DNA of 10,148 nucleotides, taken from contig SCTD01000305.1 of the NCBI GenBank assembly GCA_004299215.1, forward strand, positions 1 through 10,148. The letters run 5' to 3'. This document shows positions 1 through 7,090 of this stretch, piece after piece. Position numbers and translations under genes: made by a program. Positions within the stretch are counted from its first letter, which is position 1; every line of letters starts with the position of its first letter. This DNA is from Frankiales bacterium. Lineage in GTDB: Bacteria > Actinomycetota > Actinomycetes > Mycobacteriales > SCTD01. Below the pieces are notes generated by a model. It was not told the origin of the DNA, did not search any database, and saw only the letters and a list, made by a program, of their open reading frames with translations.

Positions 1-1
1 G

Positions 2-847
2 CGCAAGCGGCTGCGGGACAAGGCGGCCGCGATCGACGACCGGGTCGCCGCCGAGGTCGAGCGGCGGGCGCGCGAGCGGATGGGACTGCGGCTGTCCGAT
101 GTCGGCGTGCACACCGCGGTCGACGGGACGCTGGCCGGTGACGACGGCGCGACGGTGCGCCTGGCGATGGACCTCGCGGTCGAGGCGGCCCGGGAGGCCG
201 GCGACGAGCGGGGCAGGGCTGCCCGGCAGGCCGACGTGCTGGTCGAGTGGGCCCGGGACTACCTCGCCCGGGCGCACGGCCCGGGGGACAGCCTGGCCGA
301 CGACGCGCGCACCGTCCGCACGCACCTCCATGTGATCTGCACGCCGGAGCAGCTGGCCGCGGCCGGCACCCCCGAGGCCGAGCCACCGACGCTGACCGAC
401 CTGCTCGACCGCGACCTGCACGACGGCGAGCTGCTGAACGGCCGCCCGGCGGCAGCGGGCATCGCCGGCGACTGCGGGACGCTGTCCCGCGGTGCGCTGC
501 GACGGCTGGCCTGCGACGGGCTCGTCGACCTGGTCGCGATCGACCAGGGCAGGCGGTCGGACCCGCTCTACGTGGGCCGGGCCGCCCGGATCGTCAGCCG
601 GGAGCTGTGGCGGGCGCTGGTGGTCCGCGACCGCCGGTGCGTCGTGAAGGGCTGCCACCGCAGACCCGCGCAGTGCGCGGCGCACCACGTCGAGCACTGG
701 GCCGACGGCGGGTTGACCGACCTGTCGAACGTCGTCCTGCTCTGCGCTGCCCACCATCATGATCATCACGATCGGCGGCTCGACCTGCCGCACCGCGACG
801 GCACCCGATGGCTGACCCAGGACGGCTGGCGCCACGCGCCGCCCTGA
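2..847 (+). CDS. DUF222 / HNH endonuclease domain protein (13E12-type), N-terminus outside window
   Basis: The reading frame is open from base 2 with no start needed, so this is the C-terminal ~281 residues of a longer protein; it ends at TGA 845-847. An Arg/Glu-rich helical stretch and a region typical of DUF222 come first. A compact HNH zinc-finger module follows at about 638-775: a Cys pair in CVVKGC, then AAHHVEHWADGG, LSNVVLLC and a His cluster (HHHDHH). The order Cys-x4-Cys, HH, N, C, HH matches HNH nucleases, in which one His is catalytic and the Cys/His set holds structural zinc. In the family this module follows DUF222, and members are often multicopy in actinobacteria (the mycobacterial 13E12 repeat proteins). 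Their biological role is not established; DNA cleavage or a mobile-element link is inferred from the fold. The next gene is convergent, so this one is not in an operon with it. Family assignment is confident, activity is not. Confidence 0.9.
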   Translation, partial: RKRLRDKAAAIDDRVAAEVERRARERMGLRLSDVGVHTAVDGTLAGDDGATVRLAMDLAVEAAREAGDERGRAARQADVLVEWARDYLARAHGPGDSLADDARTVRTHLHVICTPEQLAAAGTPEAEPPTLTDLLDRDLHDGELLNGRPAAAGIAGDCGTLSRGALRRLACDGLVDLVAIDQGRRSDPLYVGRAARIVSRELWRALVVRDRRCVVKGCHRRPAQCAAHHVEHWADGGLTDLSNVVLLCAAHHHDHHDRRLDLPHRDGTRWLTQDGWRHAPP

Positions 848-863
848 CCCGCCCGCCGAGCTG

Positions 864-883
864 GGCCGACCGACCGGACGGCC
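864..883. terminator. weak hairpin between convergent genes
   Basis: GGCCG at 864-868 can pair with CGGCC at 879-883 around a 10-base loop. It sits between the stop of the DUF222/HNH gene and the stop of the leftward MBL gene, where a bidirectional terminator would be expected. The stem is only 5 bp, there is no T-run on either strand, and such arms arise often by chance at this GC content. Position is the main support. Confidence 0.25.
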
Positions 884-884
884 G

Positions 885-1724
885 TCAGCTGTGCGCGTGC
901 TCCCGGTCGTCCTGCGGGAGCCGCGGCTCCGGAGCGAAGCCGGAGAGCAGCGCCTCCAGCGCGGCCTGGTCCGGCCCGACGAAGGGCGGCAGCGAGGGGA
1001 CGCTCGCGATCAGGTCGAGGAACGGCGCCGATCGGTCGCGTGCCGGCGGCACATGGGTGCCCAGGATGAGCGGTGCGTCGAGGGCAGGGCACTCGCGGAC
1101 CGTCCTCGCGTACGCCGCGCGGTCGACGCCGTGGACCCACGGGCTGTCCACCGTCGCCCACAGCTGCTGGGCCGCGGCCAGGTCGTCGGCCGGGACGTCC
1201 GCGGCGTCGTCGGCGGTCGCCAGCTCGGCCGACGCCATCGGCGCGCCGAAGCAGTCGGAGGTGAAGCAGGTCCCGGTCCGGTCGTCGACGAAGCCGGTCG
1301 TCGCCGGGCTGTCGAACAGCGGCGGCCGGAAGGCCGTGATCGTGCGGTCCCCGAGGTCCAGCGACTGACCGGGGTTGAGCAGGTGCACCCGATCGGGCGG
1401 GATCTGGTGCTCGATGGACAGGATCCCCAGGCCCAGGAACGTCGTGACCAGCCTGGCCTGCGGCGCCGCGTCGAGCAGCCGCATCAGCGACCCGGTGTGG
1501 TCACGGTCCGGATGGGTCAGGTAGATCCAGCGCAGGTCGTCCAGGTCGAGCGCCTCGGCCAGCAGCGCTCCGAACTCGTCGCGGCTGCCGGGCATCCCGG
1601 TGTCGACCAGGACGGGCTGCTCGGCACGCAGGACGAACGCGTTGACCGGCAGGTGGCCGATGCCGGGGATCTCCACGGCATCGGCCAGGACGACGACGTC
1701 TTCGTGTGCTGCATGACGGCGCAT
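885..1724 (-). CDS. MBL-fold metalloprotein with flavodiiron-like HxDxDH metal motif
   Basis: The protein has the metallo-beta-lactamase layout: a beta-hairpin start with VLVDTGMPGS, the metal loop LTHPDRDHTGS, a later Asp in CFTSDCFGAP and a C-terminal His in LILGTHVPP. The metal loop reads H-P-D-R-D-H. The middle His of the hydrolase motif HxHxDH is therefore Asp, close to the HxExDH of flavodiiron/oxygen-binding di-iron proteins, and SDCFGAP resembles SNDAFG of that group. The position matching the fourth ligand His in those proteins appears to be Phe, in RPPLFDSP. No flavodoxin domain follows, so this is a stand-alone MBL domain. A redox or O2/NO-related role is only inference. I chose the ATG at 1724 (279 aa) because GGGGGGAG lies just upstream, though its spacing is short. 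An in-frame TTG at 1790 would add 22 residues unlike the family's usual start and lies next to a terminator-like hairpin. Confidence 0.85.
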   Translation of the reverse strand: MRRHAAHEDVVVLADAVEIPGIGHLPVNAFVLRAEQPVLVDTGMPGSRDEFGALLAEALDLDDLRWIYLTHPDRDHTGSLMRLLDAAPQARLVTTFLGLGILSIEHQIPPDRVHLLNPGQSLDLGDRTITAFRPPLFDSPATTGFVDDRTGTCFTSDCFGAPMASAELATADDAADVPADDLAAAQQLWATVDSPWVHGVDRAAYARTVRECPALDAPLILGTHVPPARDRSAPFLDLIASVPSLPPFVGPDQAALEALLSGFAPEPRLPQDDREHAHS

Positions 1725-1734
1725 GGCTCCCCCC
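1725..1734 (-). promoter_or_regulatory. purine-rich ribosome binding site for the MBL gene
   Basis: Read on the minus strand, GGGGGGAG followed by CC precedes the ATG at 1724. The G-run can pair with the 16S anti-Shine-Dalgarno in several registers, which offsets the short distance to the start codon. This site decides the start in favour of ATG 1724 over the TTG at 1790. Confidence 0.5.
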
Positions 1735-1792
1735 AGGGGCTCGGATCGCGTGACGCGGCCGAGGGTGATCCTGCCGGGATGGGTCGTCAAGC

Positions 1793-1818
1793 CCGGTCGA
1801 CGCAGCGTGCGGGACCGG
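1793..1818 (-). terminator. GC-rich hairpin just after the tandem-barrel gene
   Basis: The arms CCGGTC and GACCGG (1793-1798 and 1813-1818) pair over 6 bp. Inside them CGCA and TGCG (1801-1804 and 1808-1811) pair over a further 4 bp around a 3-base loop, with a small asymmetric bulge between the two stems. The hairpin begins two bases past the TGA of the upstream leftward gene (1821-1823). There is no T-run, but actinobacterial terminators often lack one. If it works, the MBL gene must have its own promoter. Pairing is directly visible; function is inferred from position. Confidence 0.45.
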
Positions 1819-1820
1819 TG

Positions 1821-2447
1821 TCAGACGGTCTCGGGCACCCGCAGGTGAGCCAGCACGACGTCGAACTCCGCCACGTCCACGATCTGCGCGCCCGTCTCGC
1901 GGGTGGCCTGCGTGCGGATGCTCCTCGCCATCTCACGCGAGTCCTCGAGCGCCTTCCGGCTGTCCAGGATCAGCGCCCCTGCGGCGCGGCCGCTGGCGCG
2001 GTCGATCAGCAGGCTGGCGCTGCAGAAGCCCGTCATGGACTCGAGCCGCGGGAGGACCGTGCTCCGGTAGATGTCCAGCTGCCGGTCGACCCGGTCCGCG
2101 TCGACCTGCAACCAGGTGACGCGTGCGCACGCGCCGTCGTTCACGGCGTGCGCGCGGTGGACGACGGCGATCTCCCACTCGCGGACCTCCGGCTCGCTCC
2201 CGGCGCGGAGTGCCTCGACGGCGCGTGAGCGCAGGGCGCGTACCCGCTCCCGTGACGCGGCCAGCGCCTGCTCGGTCTCCCACGCCGTCGTCACGATGCA
2301 CGTGCCGTACTCGCGGTCCGCCAGCATCGACAGACCGGTGCAGCCGTCCATCTGCTCGACGGCCGGCAGCACCTCGTCACGAACCTGCGCGACCCCCTTC
2401 TCGAGAGCCTGCGGGTCGCCCTTGACGGTGGTGGTTCTCGCGTACAC
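1821..2447 (-). CDS. tandem dimeric alpha/beta-barrel (ABM-like) protein of unknown function
   Basis: The protein is 208 aa from the GTG at 2447. I see two homologous halves. In the first (about residues 1-98), VLPAVEQMDGCTGLSMLADR is followed by AWETEQALAASRERVRALR. In the second (about 105-203), VLPRLESMTGFCSASLLIDR is followed by LDSRKALEDSREMARSIR. Each half ends in a beta-strand (WEIAVVHR; FDVVLAHL). This strand-helix-strand pattern with a central 'xxGfxxxxxxxD' turn resembles single-domain antibiotic-biosynthesis-monooxygenase-like dimeric barrels, fused here so that one chain could form a pseudo-dimer. There is no signal peptide or membrane segment, so it is probably cytoplasmic. I cannot name a substrate, and many such domains are not oxygenases. 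Start choice: AGGGAGGG ends 9 bases before GTG 2447; GTGs at 2453 and 2456 lie too close to it, and an upstream ATG at 2504 would place the palindrome inside the gene. Confidence 0.75.
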   Translation of the reverse strand: MYARTTTVKGDPQALEKGVAQVRDEVLPAVEQMDGCTGLSMLADREYGTCIVTTAWETEQALAASRERVRALRSRAVEALRAGSEPEVREWEIAVVHRAHAVNDGACARVTWLQVDADRVDRQLDIYRSTVLPRLESMTGFCSASLLIDRASGRAAGALILDSRKALEDSREMARSIRTQATRETGAQIVDVAEFDVVLAHLRVPETV

Positions 2448-2457
2448 GGCCACCACT

Positions 2458-2477
2458 CCCTCCCTGTACAGGCAGGG
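2458..2477. promoter_or_regulatory. 20-bp palindrome containing the RBS of the tandem-barrel gene
   Basis: CCCTCCCTGTACAGGCAGGG is a palindrome with one mismatched pair (2462/2473) and a perfect 10-bp core, CCTGTACAGG. In the leftward transcript the 3' arm is AGGGAGGG, the Shine-Dalgarno of the GTG at 2447. The RNA could therefore fold as a 7-bp stem with one internal mismatch and a GUAC loop that hides the RBS. As DNA it is also a plausible repressor operator. The symmetry is directly visible; either regulatory role is inferred. Confidence 0.5.
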
Positions 2478-2478
2478 T

Positions 2479-2491
2479 CGGGGTGACCCCG
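2479..2491. promoter_or_regulatory. 13-bp perfect inverted repeat in the divergent intergenic region
   Basis: CGGGGTGACCCCG has two 6-bp arms around a central G and starts one base after the neighbouring 20-bp palindrome. It lies between the leftward tandem-barrel gene and rightward recC, where a shared operator could sit. I could not place a convincing -35/-10 pair for either gene in 2448-2646, so the function is uncertain. Confidence 0.35.
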
Positions 2492-2646
2492 CCGACGGGT
2501 TCATGCTGCTCGCGCCGACCCGTGCCGTCTACGCCCGGCGGCGGACTTCTCGGTGCGGCCGGGTCGGACTCCCGCGAGCCGGCCACAGGGTGAGCGCTGC
2601 GCCCGGCCATCCCGACGCGCTAGACAGGAGCCGTGAGGCCCCGACC

Positions 2647-5600
2647 GTGCTGAGACTGCACCGGGCGGAGCGCACGTCGGTCCTCGCCGAGGCGCTCGCC
2701 GGCGTCCTCGGCACGCCCCTCGTCGACCCCTTCGCCCGCGAGGTGGTCGCCGTGCCGGCCAAGGGCGTCGAGCGCTGGCTCACCCAGCGGCTGTCGACCG
2801 TGCTCGGTGCGGGGACGACGGACGGCGTCGCCGCGAACATCGCCTTCCCGAGCCCGACCCGGCTGGTGGACGAGGCGATCGCCGCCGCGAGCGGCACGGA
2901 CGCCGACGACGACCCGTGGGCGCCGCAGCGGGTGCTCTGGCAGCTGCTCGACGTCATCGACGCCTGCGTCGGTGAGCCGTGGTGCTCGGTGCTGGCCGGC
3001 CACCTCGGCCACGGGGAGGACGACCACCGGTCCGGTCGTCGCTACGCCGCGGCCGAGCACCTGCGCGACCTGTTCCGCTCCTACGCGGCGCACCGTCCTC
3101 AGCTGCTCGTCGGCTGGGCTGCCGGCGAGGACACCGACGGTGCGGGAGGTGCGCTCGACGCCGACCAGGTGTGGCAGGCCGAGCTGTGGCGGCGGCTGCG
3201 TACGGCCCTCGACGCACCGAGCCCGGCCGAGCGGCTGGAGGGGACCTGCACGGCGCTGCGCGACGACCCGGCCTGCAGCGACCTGCCGGAGCGGCTGTCG
3301 CTGTTCGGCGCGACGCGGCTGACGACCGAGCAGCGCGCGGTGCTGCGCGCGCTCGCCGAGCACCGCGACCTGCACCTGTGGCTGCCGCACCCCAGCCCCG
3401 CGATGTGGACCGCGCTGCAGCCGGCACCGGTCAGCCGCAGGCGGCGGGAGGACCACTCGGCGCTGGTCGTGCAGCACCCGCTGCTCGCCAGCCTCGCGCG
3501 CGACACCCGCGAGCTGCAGCTGCTGCTCGCGGACGTCGACGCAGCTCACCACCCTGCGGAGGGGCAGAGCCCGTCGCTGCTGCGCGAGGTGCAGGCCGCC
3601 ATCCGTGAGGACCGCGCACCCGCGACCGCCCTCGCCGACGGCACGATCCAGGTGCACGCCTGCCACGGACCGCCGCGCCAGGTCGAGGTGCTGCGCGAGG
3701 CGCTGCTGCACCTGTTCCAGGACGACCCGACGCTCGAGCCGCGCGACGTGCTGGTGATGTGCCCGGACGTCGAGACGTACGCCCCGCTCGTCCAGGCGGC
3801 GTTCGGCCAGCCGGGCACCGGGCATCCCGGGCACGGGCTGCGGGTGCGCCTCGCGGACCGCAGCCTGCGCCGGACCAACCCGCTGCTCGACGTGCTCGCC
3901 ACCCTGCTCACCCTCGCCGACGGGCGCGTCACGGCCAGCCAGGTCCTCGACCTCGCCGCGAGCGCGCCGGTGCGACGGGCCTTCCGCTTCGGCGACGACG
4001 ACCTGGAGCGGCTGCGTGACTGGGCCGCCCGGGCGGGAGTCCGCTGGGGGCTGGGAAGCCAGCAGCGACAGGCCTTCTCGCTCTCGCGTGTGCCGCAGAA
4101 CACGTGGGAGACCGGCCTCGACCGGGTGCTGCTCGGGGTCACCGCCGACGAGAGCGACCTCACCTGGCTGGGCCGGGCGCTGCCGCTCGACGACGTCGAC
4201 AGCAGCGACATCGACCTGGCCGGCCGGCTGGCCGAGCTCGTCGAGCGGCTCGGTGTCGTGCTCGACCGGCTGCAGGGAGCGCAACCGGTGTCGGCGTGGG
4301 TCGCGGCGCTGAGCGATGCGCTCGACCTGCTGACCGAGGTGGGCGACGACGACGCGTGGCAGCTGGCGCAGGCCAGGCGGCAGCTGAGCGAGGCGGCCGA
4401 GCACGGTGCCGACGCGGTGCTGCGCCTCGCGGACCTGCGCGTGCTGCTCGCCGGAAGGCTGGCGGGACGGCCGACCCGGGCGAACTTCCGCACCGGCGAG
4501 CTGACCGTCTGCACGATGGTGCCGATGCGCTCGGTGCCCCACCGCGTCATCGCGCTGCTCGGGCTCGACGACGGCGTGTTCCCGCGGGGCGGCAGCGTCG
4601 ACGGCGACGACGTGCTCCAGCGCGACCCGTGCCTGGGCGAGCGCGACGTGCGCAGCGAGGACCGGCAGCTGCTGCTCGATGCGCTGATGTCGGCGGGCGA
4701 CACGCTGCTGCTGCTCTACACCGGAGCCGACCCGGTGACCGGTGCGACCCGGCCGCCCGCGGTCCCGCTCGGCGAGGTGCTCGACGTCGTGCAGCAGACC
4801 GCCGGCTCGCTCGACGGCGTGCTGACCCGTCACCCGCTGCAGCCGTTCGACGGCAGGAGCTTCGACGCCGCCAAGCCCTTCAGCTTCGACATCGCCGCGC
4901 TCGCCGGCGCACGTGCCGCCGTGCGGCCGCGTACGCCGGTGCCGCCGCTGCTCGACGGTCCGCTCGCGGCGCGCCCGGGCGATGTCGCGCTGCAGGACCT
5001 CATCGCCTTCGTCGTGCACCCGGTCAAGGCCCTGCTCCACCAGCGACTCGGCGTCCGCGTCCCCGATGCGCAGGAGTCGATCGCCGACGCGCTGCGCGCG
5101 GACCTCGACTCGCTGGAGAAGTGGGACGTCGGCGACCGGATGCTCGCCGCGCGGTTGGCCGGGGTCGAGGCCGGCGTCTTCAACCAGGCGGAGCTCCGCC
5201 GCGGCACGCTTCCGCCGGGGCCGCTCGGCCTGCGGCTGCTCGCCGACCTGGAGACCGCCGTCGAGCCGATCGCGCAGGCCGCCCTGCCCGTGCACCACGG
5301 CATCGCCCGGGCGATCGACGTGGACGTCGACCTGGGTGACGGGAGGCGGCTCACCGGGACGGTGAACGGCGTGCACGGCGACACGGTGGCGAGCACGTCG
5401 TACTCCTCGCTCGCACCCAAGCACCGGCTCGCCGCGTGGGTGCGGCTGCTCGCGTCGGGTTGCCCGCAGGCGCTCACGACAGGCCGCTCCGGACGGCGCG
5501 CCTGGCGGTCGACGCTGCTCCTGCCCGAGGACCCGGACGCCGTGCTCCGCGAGCTGGTCGCGCTGCACGACGAGGGGGTGCGCGAGGTCCTGCCGATCGC

Positions 5601-5862
5601 CACCGGTGCGACGGCGGCGTACGCCGAGCGACGGCGGGCCGGCGCCTCCGTCGACGACGCCCTCGAGGCGGCGCGCAAGGAGTGGTCGTCGCTGTTCGGC
5701 GACGGCAAGGACCGGCACCTGGCCTACGTGCACGGGGAGGCGCCGTCCTTCGACCGCCTGCTGACGGAGCCGGACCCCGGAGAGGAGCGGACGCGCTTCG
5801 GCGCGCTCGCCCGGCGGCTGTGGGCACCGCTGCTCGCCTGCGAGACCGTCGGCGCGCCGTGA
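2647..5862 (+). CDS. recC: RecBCD exonuclease V subunit gamma, RecC
   Basis: The protein is 1071 aa, close to the usual ~1,100 of actinobacterial RecC. RecC is the scanning subunit of RecBCD: its dead helicase-like domains channel the unwound strands and recognise the regulatory hotspot sequence, and its dead nuclease-like C-terminal domain contacts RecB/RecD. Seen here: the N-terminal VAVPAKGVERWLTQRL, with no Walker A as expected for RecC; a mid-protein CTMVPMRSVPHRVIALLGLD then DGVFPR (about residues 622-647), a RecC hallmark; and C-terminal LIAFVVHPVKALLHQRLGV (about 785-803), matching the family's F-x-x-HPvkaFL-x-RLg. The start is GTG 2647 with GAGG 8 bases upstream; the frame stays open far upstream but only across the intergenic region and the opposite-strand gene. 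It heads the rightward cluster leading to recB. Its frame is intact and all hallmarks are present. Confidence 0.95.
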   Translation: MLRLHRAERTSVLAEALAGVLGTPLVDPFAREVVAVPAKGVERWLTQRLSTVLGAGTTDGVAANIAFPSPTRLVDEAIAAASGTDADDDPWAPQRVLWQLLDVIDACVGEPWCSVLAGHLGHGEDDHRSGRRYAAAEHLRDLFRSYAAHRPQLLVGWAAGEDTDGAGGALDADQVWQAELWRRLRTALDAPSPAERLEGTCTALRDDPACSDLPERLSLFGATRLTTEQRAVLRALAEHRDLHLWLPHPSPAMWTALQPAPVSRRRREDHSALVVQHPLLASLARDTRELQLLLADVDAAHHPAEGQSPSLLREVQAAIREDRAPATALADGTIQVHACHGPPRQVEVLREALLHLFQDDPTLEPRDVLVMCPDVETYAPLVQAAFGQPGTGHPGHGLRVRLADRSLRRTNPLLDVLATLLTLADGRVTASQVLDLAASAPVRRAFRFGDDDLERLRDWAARAGVRWGLGSQQRQAFSLSRVPQNTWETGLDRVLLGVTADESDLTWLGRALPLDDVDSSDIDLAGRLAELVERLGVVLDRLQGAQPVSAWVAALSDALDLLTEVGDDDAWQLAQARRQLSEAAEHGADAVLRLADLRVLLAGRLAGRPTRANFRTGELTVCTMVPMRSVPHRVIALLGLDDGVFPRGGSVDGDDVLQRDPCLGERDVRSEDRQLLLDALMSAGDTLLLLYTGADPVTGATRPPAVPLGEVLDVVQQTAGSLDGVLTRHPLQPFDGRSFDAAKPFSFDIAALAGARAAVRPRTPVPPLLDGPLAARPGDVALQDLIAFVVHPVKALLHQRLGVRVPDAQESIADALRADLDSLEKWDVGDRMLAARLAGVEAGVFNQAELRRGTLPPGPLGLRLLADLETAVEPIAQAALPVHHGIARAIDVDVDLGDGRRLTGTVNGVHGDTVASTSYSSLAPKHRLAAWVRLLASGCPQALTTGRSGRRAWRSTLLLPEDPDAVLRELVALHDEGVREVLPIATGATAAYAERRRAGASVDDALEAARKEWSSLFGDGKDRHLAYVHGEAPSFDRLLTEPDPGEERTRFGALARRLWAPLLACETVGAP

Positions 5863-5896
5863 CCTGAGCCGGGTGCAGGGCGAGGATGCTGCCAGC

Positions 5897-7090
5897 GTGG
5901 AACCCGAGAGCGGCCCGTCCGTCAGCGCCCCGGCCGATCGGCTCCAGTGGCTGGAGCACGAGCTCGACCGGTGGGTGGCGCAGGGGCGGATCGACGCAGC
6001 GACGGCCGCCGGCATCCGCGGGCAGTACACCGCGAGCCGGCGCTTCTCCCTCTCCCGGCTGCTGCTGGCGCTCGGCGGCGCCTTCGTCGGCGTCGGCCTG
6101 ATCTGGCTGGTGGCAGCCAATCTCGAGGAGCTGTCGCCGGTCACGCGCTTCGTCGGCATCACCGTCTTCTGGCTGCTCGCCGTCGCCGCGGGTGAGCTGC
6201 TCGACGAGCGACGGGACGCCCCGCGCGACGCCCTCGTCGGCGCGGTGCGGCTGATCGCCGCTCTCGCCTTCGGCGCGGTCGTCTTCCAGGCGGCGCAGAG
6301 CCTGCAGGTCCCGGCGTACGACTCCGGTCTGCTCGGCGTGTGGGCCGCCGGCGCGCTGCTCTACGCGTACGCCTCGGCGGCCGTCGCACCACTGCTGGTC
6401 GGCATCGTCACCGGCGTCGGCTGGTTCGTCTGGGCCGTCGTCGAGCAGCAGGAGTCGGTGCGCGGCGTCGTGCTGGCGTTCGTGCTCGGCGCGGTCCTGG
6501 CCACCGCTGTCGCCGTCGCGCACACCGGCCGGTGGCAGTCGCGGTTCGCGGCGCCCTGGCGGCTCGCGGCGGCCCTGCTCGTCCTCGTCGGGCTCTTCGT
6601 CGCCGCCTTCCCGCGCCTCGGCGACGTGGACGACGACCCGCTGGACGCCCTCGTGTGGATCGGCGGCGTCGTGGCGCTGGTCGCGGCCGGTGCCGTCGGC
6701 GTGCGGACGGACACCCGCGGGCGGCAGGAGCTGGGTGCGGTCGTGCTCGCGGCCGGCCTCGCGGCGCTGCTGCTGCTCTGGACGCCGCCCGAGGTCGACT
6801 CCGTCGCCGAGCTCAGCGGCGAGGGCCTGCTGCGCGCGGTCGTCGCGATCCTGATCTACCTGCTCACCGCCGCGTGGATCGCCGCGCTCGGGGTGCTGCG
6901 CGACGGCCGTGGTCTCACCCAGCTCGCCACGGCCGGGCTGGTGCTGTTCACCGTCGTGCAGAGCTTCGCCGTCTTCGAGCCGATCCTGTCCGGCGCGGCG
7001 CTCTTCCTCGTCCTCGGCGCCGTCCTCATCGGCACGGGCTACCTCGTCGAACGCGGCCGGCGGCGGCTCGTCACGGAGGTGACGTCGTGA
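5897..7090 (+). CDS. DUF2157 multi-pass membrane protein
   Basis: The protein is 397 aa from GTG 5897. The N-terminal soluble stretch WLEHELDRWVAQGRIDAATA (about residues 17-36) is the start of DUF2157, which typically reads 'L..W...G.i......'. It is followed by about 10-12 hydrophobic helices, the first near 53-75 (LLLALGGAFVGVGLIWLVAAN) and the last near 364-384. The C-terminus is Arg-rich (ERGRRR), suggesting a cytoplasmic end. The family function is unknown; no transport or catalytic signature is visible. The gene begins 34 bp after the recC stop and overlaps the next gene by 4 bp, so it should be on the recC-recB transcript. DUF2157 proteins are commonly paired with GDYXXLXY proteins, as here, which supports a two-component membrane unit. 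Start: GTG 5873 is also possible, but 5897 has GGGCGAGG upstream (11-base spacing) and lacks the extra acidic residues. Family confident, start less so. Confidence 0.85.
   Translation: MEPESGPSVSAPADRLQWLEHELDRWVAQGRIDAATAAGIRGQYTASRRFSLSRLLLALGGAFVGVGLIWLVAANLEELSPVTRFVGITVFWLLAVAAGELLDERRDAPRDALVGAVRLIAALAFGAVVFQAAQSLQVPAYDSGLLGVWAAGALLYAYASAAVAPLLVGIVTGVGWFVWAVVEQQESVRGVVLAFVLGAVLATAVAVAHTGRWQSRFAAPWRLAAALLVLVGLFVAAFPRLGDVDDDPLDALVWIGGVVALVAAGAVGVRTDTRGRQELGAVVLAAGLAALLLLWTPPEVDSVAELSGEGLLRAVVAILIYLLTAAWIAALGVLRDGRGLTQLATAGLVLFTVVQSFAVFEPILSGAALFLVLGAVLIGTGYLVERGRRRLVTEVTS
7075..7082 (+). promoter_or_regulatory. near-perfect Shine-Dalgarno for the GDYXXLXY gene
   Basis: GGAGGTGA matches the anti-Shine-Dalgarno over eight bases and lies 4 bases before GTG 7087, inside the last codons of the DUF2157 gene. 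It fixes the start of the downstream gene and is the strongest ribosome binding site in the cluster. The second protein of the pair may therefore be translated at a higher rate than its neighbours. Confidence 0.8.

Noticed and set aside
764..776. Palindromic ATCATGATCATCACGATC-like stretch.
   Set aside because: It encodes the His/Asp-rich end of the HNH module (HHHDHHD); the repetition follows from CAC/CAT/GAT codons.
1762..1790. Possible sigma-70-like promoter for the MBL gene (TTGACG at 1785-1790 on the minus strand).
   Set aside because: The hexamer is good, but at 16-18 bases the candidates are TCACCC, CACCCT and ACCCTC, none close to a -10 consensus.
891..2228. Long plus-strand frame opposite the MBL gene and the tandem-barrel gene.
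   Set aside because: Arg/Gln/Val-rich with no domain, and it crosses both minus-strand genes and the hairpin between them.
2557..2584. Hairpin GGCCGG...CCGGCC with a 16-base loop upstream of recC.
   Set aside because: All-GC 6-bp arms with a long loop are common by chance here, and the position suggests no specific role.
2071..2646. Upstream in-frame extension of recC to ATG 2071.
   Set aside because: It would overlap the opposite-strand tandem-barrel gene and both palindromes. The residues do not look like RecC, which normally begins a few residues before the position used here.
5863..5896. Possible terminator or promoter between recC and the DUF2157 gene.
   Set aside because: The gap is 34 bases with no stem longer than a few base pairs and no promoter-like hexamers, which fits operon read-through.
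2620..6162. Very long open frame on the minus strand opposite recC.
   Set aside because: Its translation is rich in Arg, Gly, Val and Gln with no recognisable domain. It mirrors the codon-position bias of recC, which has clear family motifs; long antisense frames are expected at this GC content.
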